Source: Ancylobacter gelatini (GTDB taxonomy: Bacteria; Pseudomonadota; Alphaproteobacteria; Rhizobiales; Xanthobacteraceae). Taken from it: a stretch of DNA of 64,000 bases. Of this stretch, positions 53,693-62,972 are shown piece after piece. The notes beneath the pieces were generated by a model. It worked only from the letters and a program-made list of their open reading frames with translations, did no database searches and was not told the origin of the DNA. A program made the position numbers and the translations under genes. Position 1 is the first letter of the stretch, and each line of letters opens with the position of its first letter. The stretch is from the NCBI RefSeq assembly GCF_022601675.1, contig NZ_JAKVIL010000002.1, forward strand, positions 186,001 through 250,000, written 5' to 3'.

Positions 53693-54212
53693 GCGAGAGA
53701 TTTCCTGCGCAGGAGCGCGCGTCGGGGGCCTGCGGCTCACCCATCGGCATGCCGATGCGCTCGGCCGTGGTGAGCAGATAGCCCCTCAGTTCCGGTGCCG
53801 GGAATGGCATCGTCTTGAGTGTGATGTCGGCGCTGCACACCGGCTTCCCGTCGACCAGGCCCTTGGCCTTGAGGCGGGCGAAGCCGGAGCCGTCATGCTC
53901 CATGCTCGCATGAACCTCGATCACCTGGCCCGGCGTCACGAAGGTGCGCAGCTTGCCCTTGTCGACCGAGGCGAGGAACGCCATGCGGTCGTAATTGTGC
54001 AGGCGCAGCAGGAGCATGCCGCAGCTCTGCGCCATGATCTCGAACAGCAGGACACCCGGCAGCAGCGGGTGCCCGGGGAAATGGCCCTCGAAGATCGGGC
54101 TCTGCTCGGGCACGATATTCGCTGTCTTCAAGGTTCGTGCTTCGAGATCGAGCTCGAGCACCTTGTCGACCATCTGGAAATATTCGAGCCGCATCGTCTG
54201 CCCTGCTGCCAT
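53685..54212 (-). CDS. fabZ: 3-hydroxyacyl-ACP dehydratase FabZ of the VLCFA operon
   Basis: A 175-residue hot-dog-fold dehydratase. The active-site pair is visible: His44 in FEGHFPGHPLLPG and Glu58 in VLLFEIMAQSCGMLLL, as in FabZ. The C-terminal extension of about 25 residues (GYLLTTAERIGMPMGE onward) is typical of the copy found in rhizobial acpXL clusters rather than housekeeping FabZ. GGAGG lies before the ATG at 54212. It follows acpXL by 83 bases and overlaps fabF2. It should dehydrate the long-chain hydroxyacyl-AcpXL intermediates. Confidence 0.92.
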   Translation of the reverse strand: MAAGQTMRLEYFQMVDKVLELDLEARTLKTANIVPEQSPIFEGHFPGHPLLPGVLLFEIMAQSCGMLLLRLHNYDRMAFLASVDKGKLRTFVTPGQVIEVHASMEHDGSGFARLKAKGLVDGKPVCSADITLKTMPFPAPELRGYLLTTAERIGMPMGEPQAPDARSCAGNLSHV

Positions 54213-54295
54213 GATCCTCCGGCCAAAACGGCCGGCGGCGTCACGCGGAATGCGTCACGCCCGAAGCTTCGAACCGGAAGCCTCGCGCCGAACGC

Positions 54296-54577
54296 TCACG
54301 CCGACTTGGCGGCAATGAGCTCGTCGATTCGCGCGCAAAGGTTCTTGAGCACGAAATACTGCTCGGTCGTCGCCTTGCCTTCGTTGACTTCCTGCGTCCA
54401 CTGCTCGAGCGGCAGCTTGATGCCGAACGCCTTGTCGATGGCGAAAGCGATGTCGAGGAAGTCCAGGCTGTCGATGCCGAGATCGTCGATGGCGTGGCTT
54501 TCCGGCGTGATGTTCTCGCGCGGAATGTCGCACGTTTCGGCAATGATGTTGGCAACGGTCTCGAACGTGGACGACAT
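54296..54577 (-). CDS. acpXL: Acyl carrier protein AcpXL
   Basis: A 93-residue specialised acyl carrier protein. The 4'-phosphopantetheine site is Ser37 in [18 protein letters not shown], with the preceding [19 protein letters not shown] and the AcpXL-specific tail [20 protein letters not shown] and [17 protein letters not shown], longer than housekeeping AcpP. It carries the growing 27-hydroxy C28 chain for LpxXL. The ATG at 54577 follows AGAGG; the upstream frame lacks a ribosome site. It is the first gene of the operon, with a good promoter 100 bases upstream. Confidence 0.95.
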   Translation of the reverse strand: MSSTFETVANIIAETCDIPRENITPESHAIDDLGIDSLDFLDIAFAIDKAFGIKLPLEQWTQEVNEGKATTEQYFVLKNLCARIDELIAAKSA

Positions 54578-54676
54578 GGAATGCCTCTGGTCTTTGGGCC
54601 GCGTCCGGCCCGATTGCGAGTGGAGCACTTCTAACCCGCGCTTGCGCGCAGGGAAGCCTCCTCATGGATGACGGCC

Positions 54677-54705
54677 CGTATACCTAAGCGCGAACGGCTA
54701 TTCAA
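54677..54705 (-). promoter_or_regulatory. acpXL: Promoter of the acpXL operon
   Basis: On the minus strand TTGAAT (54700-54705), exactly 17 bases and TATACG (54677-54682) make a good sigma-70 type promoter. The leader would be about 93 bases. Confidence 0.62.
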
Positions 54706-54721
54706 TGGCACCGGTGTGCCA
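54706..54721. promoter_or_regulatory. Palindrome abutting the acpXL -35 box
   Basis: TGGCAC-CGGT-GTGCCA, 6-base arms with a 4-base centre, begins at the base next to the -35 hexamer of the acpXL promoter. The position suits an activator, or a repressor that blocks RNA polymerase. It also lies upstream of the divergent A2M gene. Confidence 0.42.
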
Positions 54722-54842
54722 ATCCTCGGCTGTGTGACATCTGCGCGTCTACCGGACCTCTCGCAGGGTGATGGCCGTTGTCACGATTCCGGCCTATCGT
54801 CGGCGCCGACGCCCGGTTTGGTCCGTCGTCGGGGTGAGTGTC

Positions 54843-57800
54843 ATGGTCAGGTCCGCTTCGCTTTCCGCAGGTTCACTCCTGCGCAATGTTCTTGTCGCGC
54901 TTATGCTCGTGGCGCTGCCCGCGGCGGCACTGGCGCAGGTGCCGCAGCCCGCGCCGAGGCCCGCTCCGGCCAAACAGGCGCCCGCCAAGCCGCCGGTGCC
55001 GCCGATCGCGGCGGAAGCGGCGCTGCCCAAGACCTTTGCCCGCCCCGATCTTGTCGAATCCGCGCGCCGGCTCCAGGCGCTGCTGGACCGGGACCGTTCT
55101 CCGCTCGGCAAGCCGGCCGCGCAACTCTCGCGTGACGCCGCTGCCGCGTTGCAGGCCGGCGATGCCCGCAGCGCGGCCGACATCTATGGCCGTCTCGCGC
55201 GCGCAGCAGGCCGCGACACGGCGGGCGGGGACCCGGCGCTGTGGCTGCGGCTGTCGCGCGCGCTGGCCGCCATCAAGCCCAATGACGACGAATCCGGCGA
55301 CACCTTCCTGGAACGCGCCAGCGCGGCCGCCTTCCTCTCCTATCGCGCGGCGAAGACCAAGGTGCAGGAGGCCGACGCGCTGTTTTGGCTCGGCCACCTC
55401 TATGCCGAGCGCCAGCTTTCCCGCGCGGCGCTCGACACGCTGAACCTCGCGCTCGGCTATCGCGACGTGCCCGAGCAGCGCGCCTTCTACGACAAGCTGC
55501 GCGAGGAGAAGGGCTTTCGCCTTCTCGACTACAGTGTCGATTCGGAAGCGGCCAATCCGCGGCTGTGCGTGCAGTTTTCCGAGAACCTCTCGTCCGGGCC
55601 GGTGGATTTCGCCGCCTTCGTAACGCTGGCAGGTCCGCAGGGGCCGATCGACAAGCCGGCGGTGAGCGTGGAGAACAGCCAGCTCTGCGTCGAGGGGCTG
55701 CGCCATGGCGACAGCTACGACCTCACCATCCGTCAGGGGCTGCCCTCGGTGGTTGCGGCCGAGCCGCTGGCAGCGAGCATCGATCTCACCGTCTATGTGC
55801 GCGACCGCAAGCCGGGCGTGCGCTTCACCGGCCGCAACTACGTGCTGCCGCGTACCGGGCCGCGCGGCATTCCGGTGGTCACGGTCAATACCAGCCTCGT
55901 CGGGCTCGAACTCTACCGCATCGGCGACCGCAGCCTGATACCGACCGCGATCGACGGCGATTTCCGCCGCGATCTCGGCGCGTTCGATCTGGAGCGGCTC
56001 AAGAACGGCCGCGCCGAGCAGGTGTTCTCCGGCACGCTGGAGACGGCGGCGCCGCTGAACGAAGACACGGTGACCTCTTTTCCGGTCGACGAGGCGATCG
56101 GTGCTCTGGAGCCGGGCGTTTATGTGCTCGCCGCCCGCCCGGCCGGCGGCGCGGCCGATCCGAACGACGATTACTCCACCCGTTCCACCCAGTGGTTCGT
56201 GGTGTCCGATCTCGGCCTCACTGCGCTCTCGGGCACGGACGGGCTGAGCGTGTTCGTGCGCGCGCTCGGTTCGGCCCAGCCGCTGGCCGGCGTCGAGTTG
56301 AGCCTGCTGGCGAAGTCCAACGAAGTGCTGGGCACCGCGACCACCGACATGTCGGGCGCCGCCGCCTTCGAGGCCGGGCTGATGCGCGGACGCGAGGGCT
56401 TCGCGCCGGCCGTGATCGTGGCGCGGTCGGGCGAGGGCGATTACGCCTTCCTCTCGCTTGACGATCAGGCCTTCGACCTCACCGATCGCGGCGTCGGTGG
56501 ACGCGCCGCGCCCGAGCGCATGGACGCCTTCGTGACCACTGAGCGCGGGGTTTACCGTTCCGGCGAGAGCGTGCATGTCACCGCACTGCTGCGCGATCCG
56601 CAGGTGCGCGCCGTCTCCGGCGTGCCGCTGACGCTGATGCTGAAGCGGCCCGATGGCGTCGAGGAGACGCGAGTGCTTGCGGCGGATGAGGGGGCGGGCG
56701 GCCGGGCGGTGGCCTTCCCGCTTGGCGGCGGCGCGATGACCGGGACCTGGCGCGTCGAGGCCTATGTCGATCCGCGTGGCGCGCCGGTCGGGTCCACCAC
56801 CTTCCTTCTGGAAGACTACGTGCCCGAGCGGCTCGCGCTGGAACTGAGCACCGATGCCAAGTCCATCGCGCCGTCCATGACGGTCGATGTCGCCGCGCAG
56901 GGGCGGTGGCTGTTCGGCCCGCCGGCGCGCTCGCTCGATGTCGAGGGCGAAGTCGAGGTTCGGGTCGCGCCGGAGCGGCCCGGTTTCCCCGGCTGGCGCT
57001 TCGGGCGGCCTGATGATGGCTTCACCCCGGTGCGCGCCCCGCTTGCCGAGGCGCCGGTGACGGATGCCGAGGGCAAGGCCATGCTGAAGGTCGCGCTGCC
57101 GGAATTCCCGGCGAGCGGGCGGCCGCTGGAGGCGGAAATCTTCGTCAGCCTGCAGGAAGGCGGCGGGCGCGCGGTGCGTCGCTCGCTGGTGCTGCCGGTG
57201 CGTCCCGCCGGGCCGGCTTTCGGCGTCAAGCCGCTGTTTGGCGGCGAGGGGCCGGGCGAGAACGCGCCGGCCGGCTTCGAGGTGCAGATGATCGGCGCAA
57301 ACGGCGTGCCGATGGCCAAAACCGGCGTCGGCTGGGCGCTCTATCGCGTCGAGACCCGCTATCAATGGTACCGCGTCGGCTCGAACTGGGATTTCGAGCC
57401 GGTACAGTCGACCGCCAAGGTCGCGGACGGCAAGCTCGACTTGTCCGGGCAGGCGCCCGCGCGGGTCGAAGTGCCGGTGCAATGGGGCAATTATCGCTTC
57501 GAGGTCACCGATGCCGGCGTCTCGACGGCGGTCCCGTTCCAGGCCGGCTGGGGCGGCGGCGCCACGGCGGACGCGCCCGACCGGCTCGATGTGGCGCTCG
57601 ACAAGGCGCAATACGCGGCGGGCGACACGCTGCGGGTGAACCTTGCCAGCCGCAGCGCCGGTTCCGCGACGGTGGTGATCGTGGGTGATGGTGTCCTGGC
57701 CTCGCAGACGCAGGAGGTGCCGGCTGGCGCGTCGTCCTTCGAATTCAAGGTCGATGCCGGCTGGGGGCCGGGCGCCTATGCGCTTGCCTTCCTGCACCGG

Positions 57801-60188
57801 CCGATGGAGGTCGCGGCCGGGCGCAATCCCGGTCGCGCCATCGGGCTCGCCTGGTTCGGCGTCGACCGAGCGGCGCGCGAACTCAAGGTGACGCTGGAGC
57901 CGCCGGCGCTGGTGCGCCCGGATACCACGCTGTCGGTGCCGGTCAGCGTCGCCGGGGCCGGGGCGGGCGAGGCCTATGTCACGCTGGCCCTGGTCGATGT
58001 CGGTATTCTCAACCTCACCGGCTTCAAAACGCCGGACCCGGAGGCGTTCTATCTCGGCCAGCGGGCGCTGGGCACGCAGGTCCGCGACTTCTACGGGCAG
58101 TTGATCGACGGCATGTCCGGCGCGCGCGGCCGGTTGCGTGCCGGCGGTGACGCCATGGACGGCGGCCTGCAGGCCGAGCCGCCGACGCAGCCGCCTCTCG
58201 CGCTGTTCTCCGGGCCGGTGAAGCTCGACGCCAATGGCAGGGGCGTTATCGATTTCGCCGTCCCGCCCTTCGATGGCACCGGCCGGCTGATGGCGGTGGC
58301 GTGGTCGGCGGCGGGGGTGGGGCACGCGGCAGCCGAGGTCACGATCCGCGATCCCGTGGTGATCACCGCGACGCTGCCGCGCTTCCTCGCCAATGGCGAC
58401 CGCTCGACGCTCAATCTCGACATCGCCAATGTCGACGGCAAGCCGGGTGATTACGCGCTCGACCTCGTGGCCGACGGCCCGCTGGGCCTTAGCGCGGGAC
58501 CGAAGACACTCACCCTTGCCGAGGGCGGGCGCCAAGGGTTCGCCGTGCCGGTGGAGGGCACAGGGCTGGGCGAGGCCAAGGTTTCGGTGCGGCTGTCGGG
58601 GCCGGAGGGGCTGAGCGTCGTGCGCGACTATCGCCTCAATGTCCGCCCGGCCTATCCCTCGATCTCCCGCCGCAGCGTGCAGGCACTGGCCCCCGGCAAG
58701 AGCCTGACGCTGAGCGCCGATCTCGTGGCCGACCTGGTGCCGGGGCGCGGCGATGTCGCGGTCAGCGCCGGGGGGGACCCGGTGCTCGACGTGCCGGCGC
58801 TGCTGATGGCGTTGGACCGCTATCCCTATGCCTGCTCGGAACAGCTCACCAGCCGCGCCCTGCCCATGCTCTATCTTAACGAACTGGCCGGCGCCTCAAA
58901 GCTGCGGCTCGGCACCGATCCGCAGGAGATGGTGAACAAGGCCATCGCCCGGCTGATCGCGCGGCAGGGGGCGGACGGCTCCTTCGGCCTGTGGGAGGCG
59001 GGGGGCAATGATCTGTGGCTCGATTCCTACGTCATGGACTTCCTCACCCGCGCCCGCGAACGCGGCTTCGAGGTGCCGCAGCAGCCCTTAACCATGGCGC
59101 TGGACCAGTTGCGCAATTCGGTCGCTTATGCCGGTGAGGACCCCGGTAATAGCGGGCTGGCCTATGCCGCCTATGTGTTGGCGCGCAACGGAAGGGCGCC
59201 GCTGGGGGATCTGCGCTATGTCGCCGATGCCCGTCTCGCCGACGTGGCCTCGCCTCTGGCGCGCGGCCAGATCGCTGCCGCGCTCGGCATGCTGGGCGAC
59301 AAGGGCCGGGCCGAGCGGGTGTTCGCCAGCGCGCTTGAGCTGATTCCCGAGGTGCCGGAAAGCGAACGGGTGGGCCGTGCCGATTTCGGCTCCATGCTGC
59401 GCGACGCGGCCGCCGTGGCGACGCTTGCCGCCGAGGCGGGGTTCCCCGGCATGGCACGCGAGGCCCGCGGCCGACTGAACGCGGCCGCGGCCGATCTCGG
59501 CCCGACCTCGACGCAGGAAGATGCCTGGCTGCTGCTCGCCGCCCGCGCGGCGCGCGAGGGGCAGGGCGTGCGGCTCGATGTCGACGGCACGGCGCAGGAC
59601 GGGCTCTATGAGCGGGTGCTGTCGCCCGAGGAACTGAAGGCGGCGCCGGTGGTGCTGACCAATCGCGGCACCGCACCGGTCGATGTCGTCGTCTCCATCG
59701 ATGGCCCGCCGGCGCAGCCCGAGCCGGCGGCGGCCAACGGCTTCGCGCTGACCCGCCGCTATTTCGACCTCTCCGGCACTCCGGTCGATCCGGCCAGGGT
59801 GGCTCAGAACCAGAGGCTGGTGGTGGTGCTGGAAGCGGCGGAGGACCAGCCGGCGCCGAGCCGAGTGCTGATGGTCGATCACCTGCCCGCCGGCTTCGAG
59901 ATCGACAATCCGAACCTTGCCGTGGGCGCGGAGGCCGGCGTGCTGTCCTGGCTCGGCGAAACCACGGATGTCGCCCATGCCGAATTCCGCGACGCGTATT
60001 TCCTCGCGGCTTTCGACCTGACGCAGGATGCCGAGGAGGCGGGCGTGCTGCGCGTCGCCTATATCGTGCGCGCGGTCTCGCCCGGCAGCTACGCCCACCC
60101 CCCTGCGACGGTCGAGGACATGTACCGTCCCGGCCGCTTCGCGCGGACGGGTGCAGGGCGGGTCGAGGTGACGGGCCCCGGCAGGTGA
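54843..60188 (+). CDS. Bacterial alpha-2-macroglobulin (YfhM-like)
   Basis: A very long periplasmic protein of about 1,781 residues. The signal peptide (GSLLRNVLVALMLVALPAAALAQ) has no lipobox Cys, unlike E. coli YfhM, so it is probably soluble. An N-terminal region of about 250 residues is followed by MG-type beta-sandwich domains (ERGVYRSGESVHVTALLRDP and VPERLALELSTDAKSI are macroglobulin blocks), a bait region, and the thioester domain with PYACSEQLTSRALPM (about residue 1331), which keeps the Cys and Gln of the CxEQ thioester, then an alpha-toroid with LARQGADGSFGLW-like repeats. It traps proteases. pbpC follows ten bases later, the standard partner for cell-wall repair. Confidence 0.93.
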   Translation: MVRSASLSAGSLLRNVLVALMLVALPAAALAQVPQPAPRPAPAKQAPAKPPVPPIAAEAALPKTFARPDLVESARRLQALLDRDRSPLGKPAAQLSRDAAAALQAGDARSAADIYGRLARAAGRDTAGGDPALWLRLSRALAAIKPNDDESGDTFLERASAAAFLSYRAAKTKVQEADALFWLGHLYAERQLSRAALDTLNLALGYRDVPEQRAFYDKLREEKGFRLLDYSVDSEAANPRLCVQFSENLSSGPVDFAAFVTLAGPQGPIDKPAVSVENSQLCVEGLRHGDSYDLTIRQGLPSVVAAEPLAASIDLTVYVRDRKPGVRFTGRNYVLPRTGPRGIPVVTVNTSLVGLELYRIGDRSLIPTAIDGDFRRDLGAFDLERLKNGRAEQVFSGTLETAAPLNEDTVTSFPVDEAIGALEPGVYVLAARPAGGAADPNDDYSTRSTQWFVVSDLGLTALSGTDGLSVFVRALGSAQPLAGVELSLLAKSNEVLGTATTDMSGAAAFEAGLMRGREGFAPAVIVARSGEGDYAFLSLDDQAFDLTDRGVGGRAAPERMDAFVTTERGVYRSGESVHVTALLRDPQVRAVSGVPLTLMLKRPDGVEETRVLAADEGAGGRAVAFPLGGGAMTGTWRVEAYVDPRGAPVGSTTFLLEDYVPERLALELSTDAKSIAPSMTVDVAAQGRWLFGPPARSLDVEGEVEVRVAPERPGFPGWRFGRPDDGFTPVRAPLAEAPVTDAEGKAMLKVALPEFPASGRPLEAEIFVSLQEGGGRAVRRSLVLPVRPAGPAFGVKPLFGGEGPGENAPAGFEVQMIGANGVPMAKTGVGWALYRVETRYQWYRVGSNWDFEPVQSTAKVADGKLDLSGQAPARVEVPVQWGNYRFEVTDAGVSTAVPFQAGWGGGATADAPDRLDVALDKAQYAAGDTLRVNLASRSAGSATVVIVGDGVLASQTQEVPAGASSFEFKVDAGWGPGAYALAFLHRPMEVAAGRNPGRAIGLAWFGVDRAARELKVTLEPPALVRPDTTLSVPVSVAGAGAGEAYVTLALVDVGILNLTGFKTPDPEAFYLGQRALGTQVRDFYGQLIDGMSGARGRLRAGGDAMDGGLQAEPPTQPPLALFSGPVKLDANGRGVIDFAVPPFDGTGRLMAVAWSAAGVGHAAAEVTIRDPVVITATLPRFLANGDRSTLNLDIANVDGKPGDYALDLVADGPLGLSAGPKTLTLAEGGRQGFAVPVEGTGLGEAKVSVRLSGPEGLSVVRDYRLNVRPAYPSISRRSVQALAPGKSLTLSADLVADLVPGRGDVAVSAGGDPVLDVPALLMALDRYPYACSEQLTSRALPMLYLNELAGASKLRLGTDPQEMVNKAIARLIARQGADGSFGLWEAGGNDLWLDSYVMDFLTRARERGFEVPQQPLTMALDQLRNSVAYAGEDPGNSGLAYAAYVLARNGRAPLGDLRYVADARLADVASPLARGQIAAALGMLGDKGRAERVFASALELIPEVPESERVGRADFGSMLRDAAAVATLAAEAGFPGMAREARGRLNAAAADLGPTSTQEDAWLLLAARAAREGQGVRLDVDGTAQDGLYERVLSPEELKAAPVVLTNRGTAPVDVVVSIDGPPAQPEPAAANGFALTRRYFDLSGTPVDPARVAQNQRLVVVLEAAEDQPAPSRVLMVDHLPAGFEIDNPNLAVGAEAGVLSWLGETTDVAHAEFRDAYFLAAFDLTQDAEEAGVLRVAYIVRAVSPGSYAHPPATVEDMYRPGRFARTGAGRVEVTGPGR

Positions 60189-60198
60189 GGGGGGCGAG

Positions 60199-62259
60199 GT
60201 GAAGCGCCCGCTCTGGCAGCGCGTGCTGGCGCTCGGCGCGGTTGCCGGCGCGCTGGCCGTGGGCGGTGCTCACGCCTGGCTCGCCGGGGTGCGCGCCGGC
60301 GCGCCACCCGTCCCCGCCGTCGCGCTGTCGCCCGAGGTGCTGGACCGCGAAGGCCGGCTTCTGCGCGCCTTCGCGCTCACTGACGGACGCTGGCGGCTCG
60401 ATCCCGGCCGGGTCGAGGTGGACCGGCGTTATGTCGAGATGCTGATCGCCTATGAGGACCGTCGCTTCTACCAGCATGGCGGTGTCGATCCGCTGGCGCT
60501 GGCCCGCGCCGGCTGGCAGATGCTCACCCATGGCCACATCGTCTCCGGCGGCTCGACGCTGACCATGCAGGTGGCGCGGCTGATGGAGCCGCGCGAGGGG
60601 CGGACCTTCGCCGCCAAGTTCAAGGAGATGCGCCGGGCGATCGAACTGGAGGCGCGGCTCTCCAAGGCGGAGATCCTCGACCTCTATCTCAAGCTGGCTC
60701 CGTTCGGCGGCAATCTGGAAGGCGTGCGCGCGGCGAGCCTCGCCTGGTTCGGCAAGGAGCCGCGCCGGCTCAGCCTCGCCGAGGCCGCGCTGCTGGTCGC
60801 CCTGCCGCAGGCGCCGGAGGCCCGCCGTCCGGATCGTCACCCGCAGGCCGCCGCGCGCGCCCGCGACACGGTGATCTCGCGCGTCGCGAGCCGGGGACTG
60901 TTCGGCGCCGCCGAGGAGGAGTTCGCCCGCCGTGCGAGCATCCCCACCCGGCGCACCGACATGCCGATGGTCGCCGCCCATGCCACGGGGACGGCCCGGC
61001 GCGAGCGGCCCGGCGCGCCCAGCCAGAGGCTGGCCATTGATCTATCGATGCAGGCGCCGCTGGAGGCGCTGGCGCGCGAGCGGGTGCGCGATCTCGGCAA
61101 GGGGGTCTCGCTCGCCTTCGTGATGGTGGACAATGCCAGCGGGCAGGTGCTGGCGCGCGTGAGCGGGGCCGATCCGCTCGATGCGACGCGGGCGGGGGCG
61201 GTGGACCTGACGCGCGCGCTGCGCTCGCCGGGCTCGACGCTCAAGCCCTTCATTTACGGCATGGCTTTCGAGGACGGCCTCGCCCACCCGGAAACGCTGA
61301 TCGAGGACCGGCCGGTGCGCTTCGGCGCCTATCGCCCGCGCAATTTCGACCGTGACTATCAGGGCACGGTCTCGGTGCGGCAGGCGTTGCAATTGTCGCT
61401 GAACGTGCCGGCGGTGGTGCTGCTGCAGGCGGTCGGCCCGCAGCGGCTTGCCAGCCGGCTCGACGGGGGAGGCTTCGCGCTGCGCCTGCCGCCAGGCGAG
61501 GTGCCGGGGCTGGCGGTCGGGCTGGGCGGCGTGGGGGTGACGCTGGAAGGGTTGGCGGGAATTTATGCCGGCGTTGCCAATGGCGGTATGGCGCATCGGA
61601 TCGAGACGCAGGCGGAGGGCGCGACCAGCACGGATGAGGGGCGCCGGCTGCTGAGCCCGGTGGCGGCGTGGTATCTCGCTCAGGCACTGGCGGGTACGCC
61701 GCCGCCGCACAATGCGCGGGGCGGGCGGATCGCCTTCAAGACCGGTACGTCCTATGGCTACCGCGATGCCTGGGCGGTGGGATTCGACGGCAAGCGCACG
61801 CTGGCTGTGTGGGTGGGGCGGCCGGATGGCCAGCCGGTGCCGGGCATGATCGGCCGCGAGGCGGCCGCGCCCTTGCTGTTCGAGGCGTTCGAACGGCTGG
61901 CTCTGCGCCCGGTGCCGCTCGGTCCCGCGCCACGCGGAGCACTCGCCGGACGCCAGGCAGACCTGCCTCCGCCGCTGCGCCGTTTCGGCGCGGGCGCGGG
62001 GCAGGGGATGGAACAGGCTGGACCAAGAATCGTCTTTCCGCCGGACGGGGCGGATCTGGAGCGCATCGCGGACGAGCCGCTGGCGCTGAAGGTCGATGGC
62101 GGGGTCGGCCCCTTCACCGTGCTGGTGGACGGTTTGCCGTCCAGCACCGGTTTCGGGGGCACCCAGCTATCCTGGCAACCGCGGGGCGCGGGTTTCACGC
62201 GCCTTACGGTCATGGACGCCGCCGGCTATAGCGACAGCGTCAACCTGCGTATCCGCTAG
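60199..62259 (+). CDS. pbpC: Penicillin-binding protein 1C
   Basis: A 686-residue bifunctional peptidoglycan synthase anchored by an N-terminal helix. The glycosyltransferase domain has the catalytic Glu in YEDRRFYQHGGVD and the STLTMQVARLM motif. The transpeptidase domain has SPGSTLKPFIYG with the active Ser (about residue 346), LSLN as SxN, and KTGTSYGYRDAWAVG. The last 90 residues (PRIVFPPDGADLERIADEPLALKVDGG onward) are the BiPBP_C beta domain that marks PBP1C. The GTG start follows a GAGGGGGGCGAG purine run. It is co-transcribed with the A2M gene; the two are thought to repair and guard breached cell wall. Confidence 0.95.
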   Translation: MKRPLWQRVLALGAVAGALAVGGAHAWLAGVRAGAPPVPAVALSPEVLDREGRLLRAFALTDGRWRLDPGRVEVDRRYVEMLIAYEDRRFYQHGGVDPLALARAGWQMLTHGHIVSGGSTLTMQVARLMEPREGRTFAAKFKEMRRAIELEARLSKAEILDLYLKLAPFGGNLEGVRAASLAWFGKEPRRLSLAEAALLVALPQAPEARRPDRHPQAAARARDTVISRVASRGLFGAAEEEFARRASIPTRRTDMPMVAAHATGTARRERPGAPSQRLAIDLSMQAPLEALARERVRDLGKGVSLAFVMVDNASGQVLARVSGADPLDATRAGAVDLTRALRSPGSTLKPFIYGMAFEDGLAHPETLIEDRPVRFGAYRPRNFDRDYQGTVSVRQALQLSLNVPAVVLLQAVGPQRLASRLDGGGFALRLPPGEVPGLAVGLGGVGVTLEGLAGIYAGVANGGMAHRIETQAEGATSTDEGRRLLSPVAAWYLAQALAGTPPPHNARGGRIAFKTGTSYGYRDAWAVGFDGKRTLAVWVGRPDGQPVPGMIGREAAAPLLFEAFERLALRPVPLGPAPRGALAGRQADLPPPLRRFGAGAGQGMEQAGPRIVFPPDGADLERIADEPLALKVDGGVGPFTVLVDGLPSSTGFGGTQLSWQPRGAGFTRLTVMDAAGYSDSVNLRIR

Positions 62260-62292
62260 CGCGCATCCTCGACGAGGACGCCGCGCAACGGC

Positions 62293-62499
62293 TCAGCGGC
62301 CGTTGACGGCAGCGGCAGCGATGTCCTGACGGGTCAGGCCGCGGCTGGCGAGAGCAGCGTCGGACAGGCGGGACAGGGCTTCATAGCGCGCAGCGATGCG
62401 ACGACCTTCACCGAGAGCGTCGAAGAACGCGACGATGGTGTCGAGGACACGCGAAGAGAAGTCCGGGGAAGTGCGGTTGGTGAGAGAAATGGTGCTCAT
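62293..62499 (-). CDS. DUF1127 family small protein
   Basis: A 68-residue peptide with the DUF1127 core at its end: RYEALSRLSDAALASRGLTRQDIAAAAV (matching the LSDxxLxDIGLTRxDI consensus). An N-terminal amphipathic stretch precedes it (RVLDTIVAFFDALGEGRRIA). Short DUF1127 proteins of alphaproteobacteria have been linked to RNA binding, phosphate and carbon metabolism; this one has no known role. AAGGAG precedes the ATG at 62499. It has its own AT-rich promoter and converges on pbpC. Confidence 0.85.
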   Translation of the reverse strand: MSTISLTNRTSPDFSSRVLDTIVAFFDALGEGRRIAARYEALSRLSDAALASRGLTRQDIAAAAVNGR

Positions 62500-62528
62500 C
62501 GGAGGCTCCTTGCATTCAGTATGCCAGC

Positions 62529-62556
62529 AATATAGCGAGCCTGACGCAGTGCAAAA
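62529..62556 (-). promoter_or_regulatory. Promoter of the DUF1127 gene
   Basis: On the minus strand TTTTGC (62551-62556), a 16-base spacer and TATATT (62529-62534). The inverted repeat TGCTGC-ATG-GCAGCA (62564-62578) lies just upstream, a likely operator. Confidence 0.5.
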
Positions 62557-62578
62557 GACGGAATGCTGCATGGCAGCA

Positions 62579-62972
62579 ATGAATCTGACGCATGGTTATC
62601 CCGCCGCCGGCGACCTGTGCCGAGGTTTCTAGATACCATCAGCGGATTTCGATTAACATAAATGGCATAAAGATACCATTTTGGTAACCTATGGCTGCAT
62701 TTCTGAGGGGAGGGCGTGCGATTTAGGCATGTCTCCAGCGCGTGCGCGTTTCGACGGCATGCCGGACATAAAGGCGGTCTCATCGACGGCCAGGGCCGGC
62801 CGGCTTGCGGCGCGGCATTCGCGGGTTTCCCACAGTTGGGGACGCGATCGTCGGGCCGTGAGCGGAAGGGGCTTGATCTCCCGCCCGTAGATCGCTAGAG
62901 GAACGCCCCACGAACACCTTTTGGTGTCGCGCCGGCCCTCGGAGCCTCTGCCTCCCGCCGCGTCGACCCGAT
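62579..62972. other. Gene-poor region with AT-rich repeats
   Basis: No convincing gene over about 390 bases. The left third is AT-rich and holds AGATACCAT twice, at 62631-62639 and 62671-62679, exactly 40 bases apart. The second copy is the left part of a palindrome TACCA-TTT-TGGTA (62674-62686). The right part is GC-rich with a small hairpin, ACACC-TTTT-GGTGT (62914-62927), before tRNA-Gln. It could contain the tRNA promoter or a small RNA gene. Confidence 0.4.

Noticed and set aside
51179-53773. An 864-codon open frame antisense to fabF1 and fabF2
   Set aside because: Shadow of third-position GC bias; both ketosynthase-like proteins on the other strand are certain.
54706-54721. Possible sigma-54 promoter (TGGCAC start)
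   Set aside because: The GC pair expected 10 bases after GG is out of register by one base, and a good sigma-70 promoter lies beside it; read as a palindrome instead.
54873-58535. A 1,220-codon open frame antisense to the alpha-2-macroglobulin gene
   Set aside because: It is rich in Arg, His, Gly and Ala from reading GC-rich codons backwards, has no domain or start signal, and opposes a well-supported gene.
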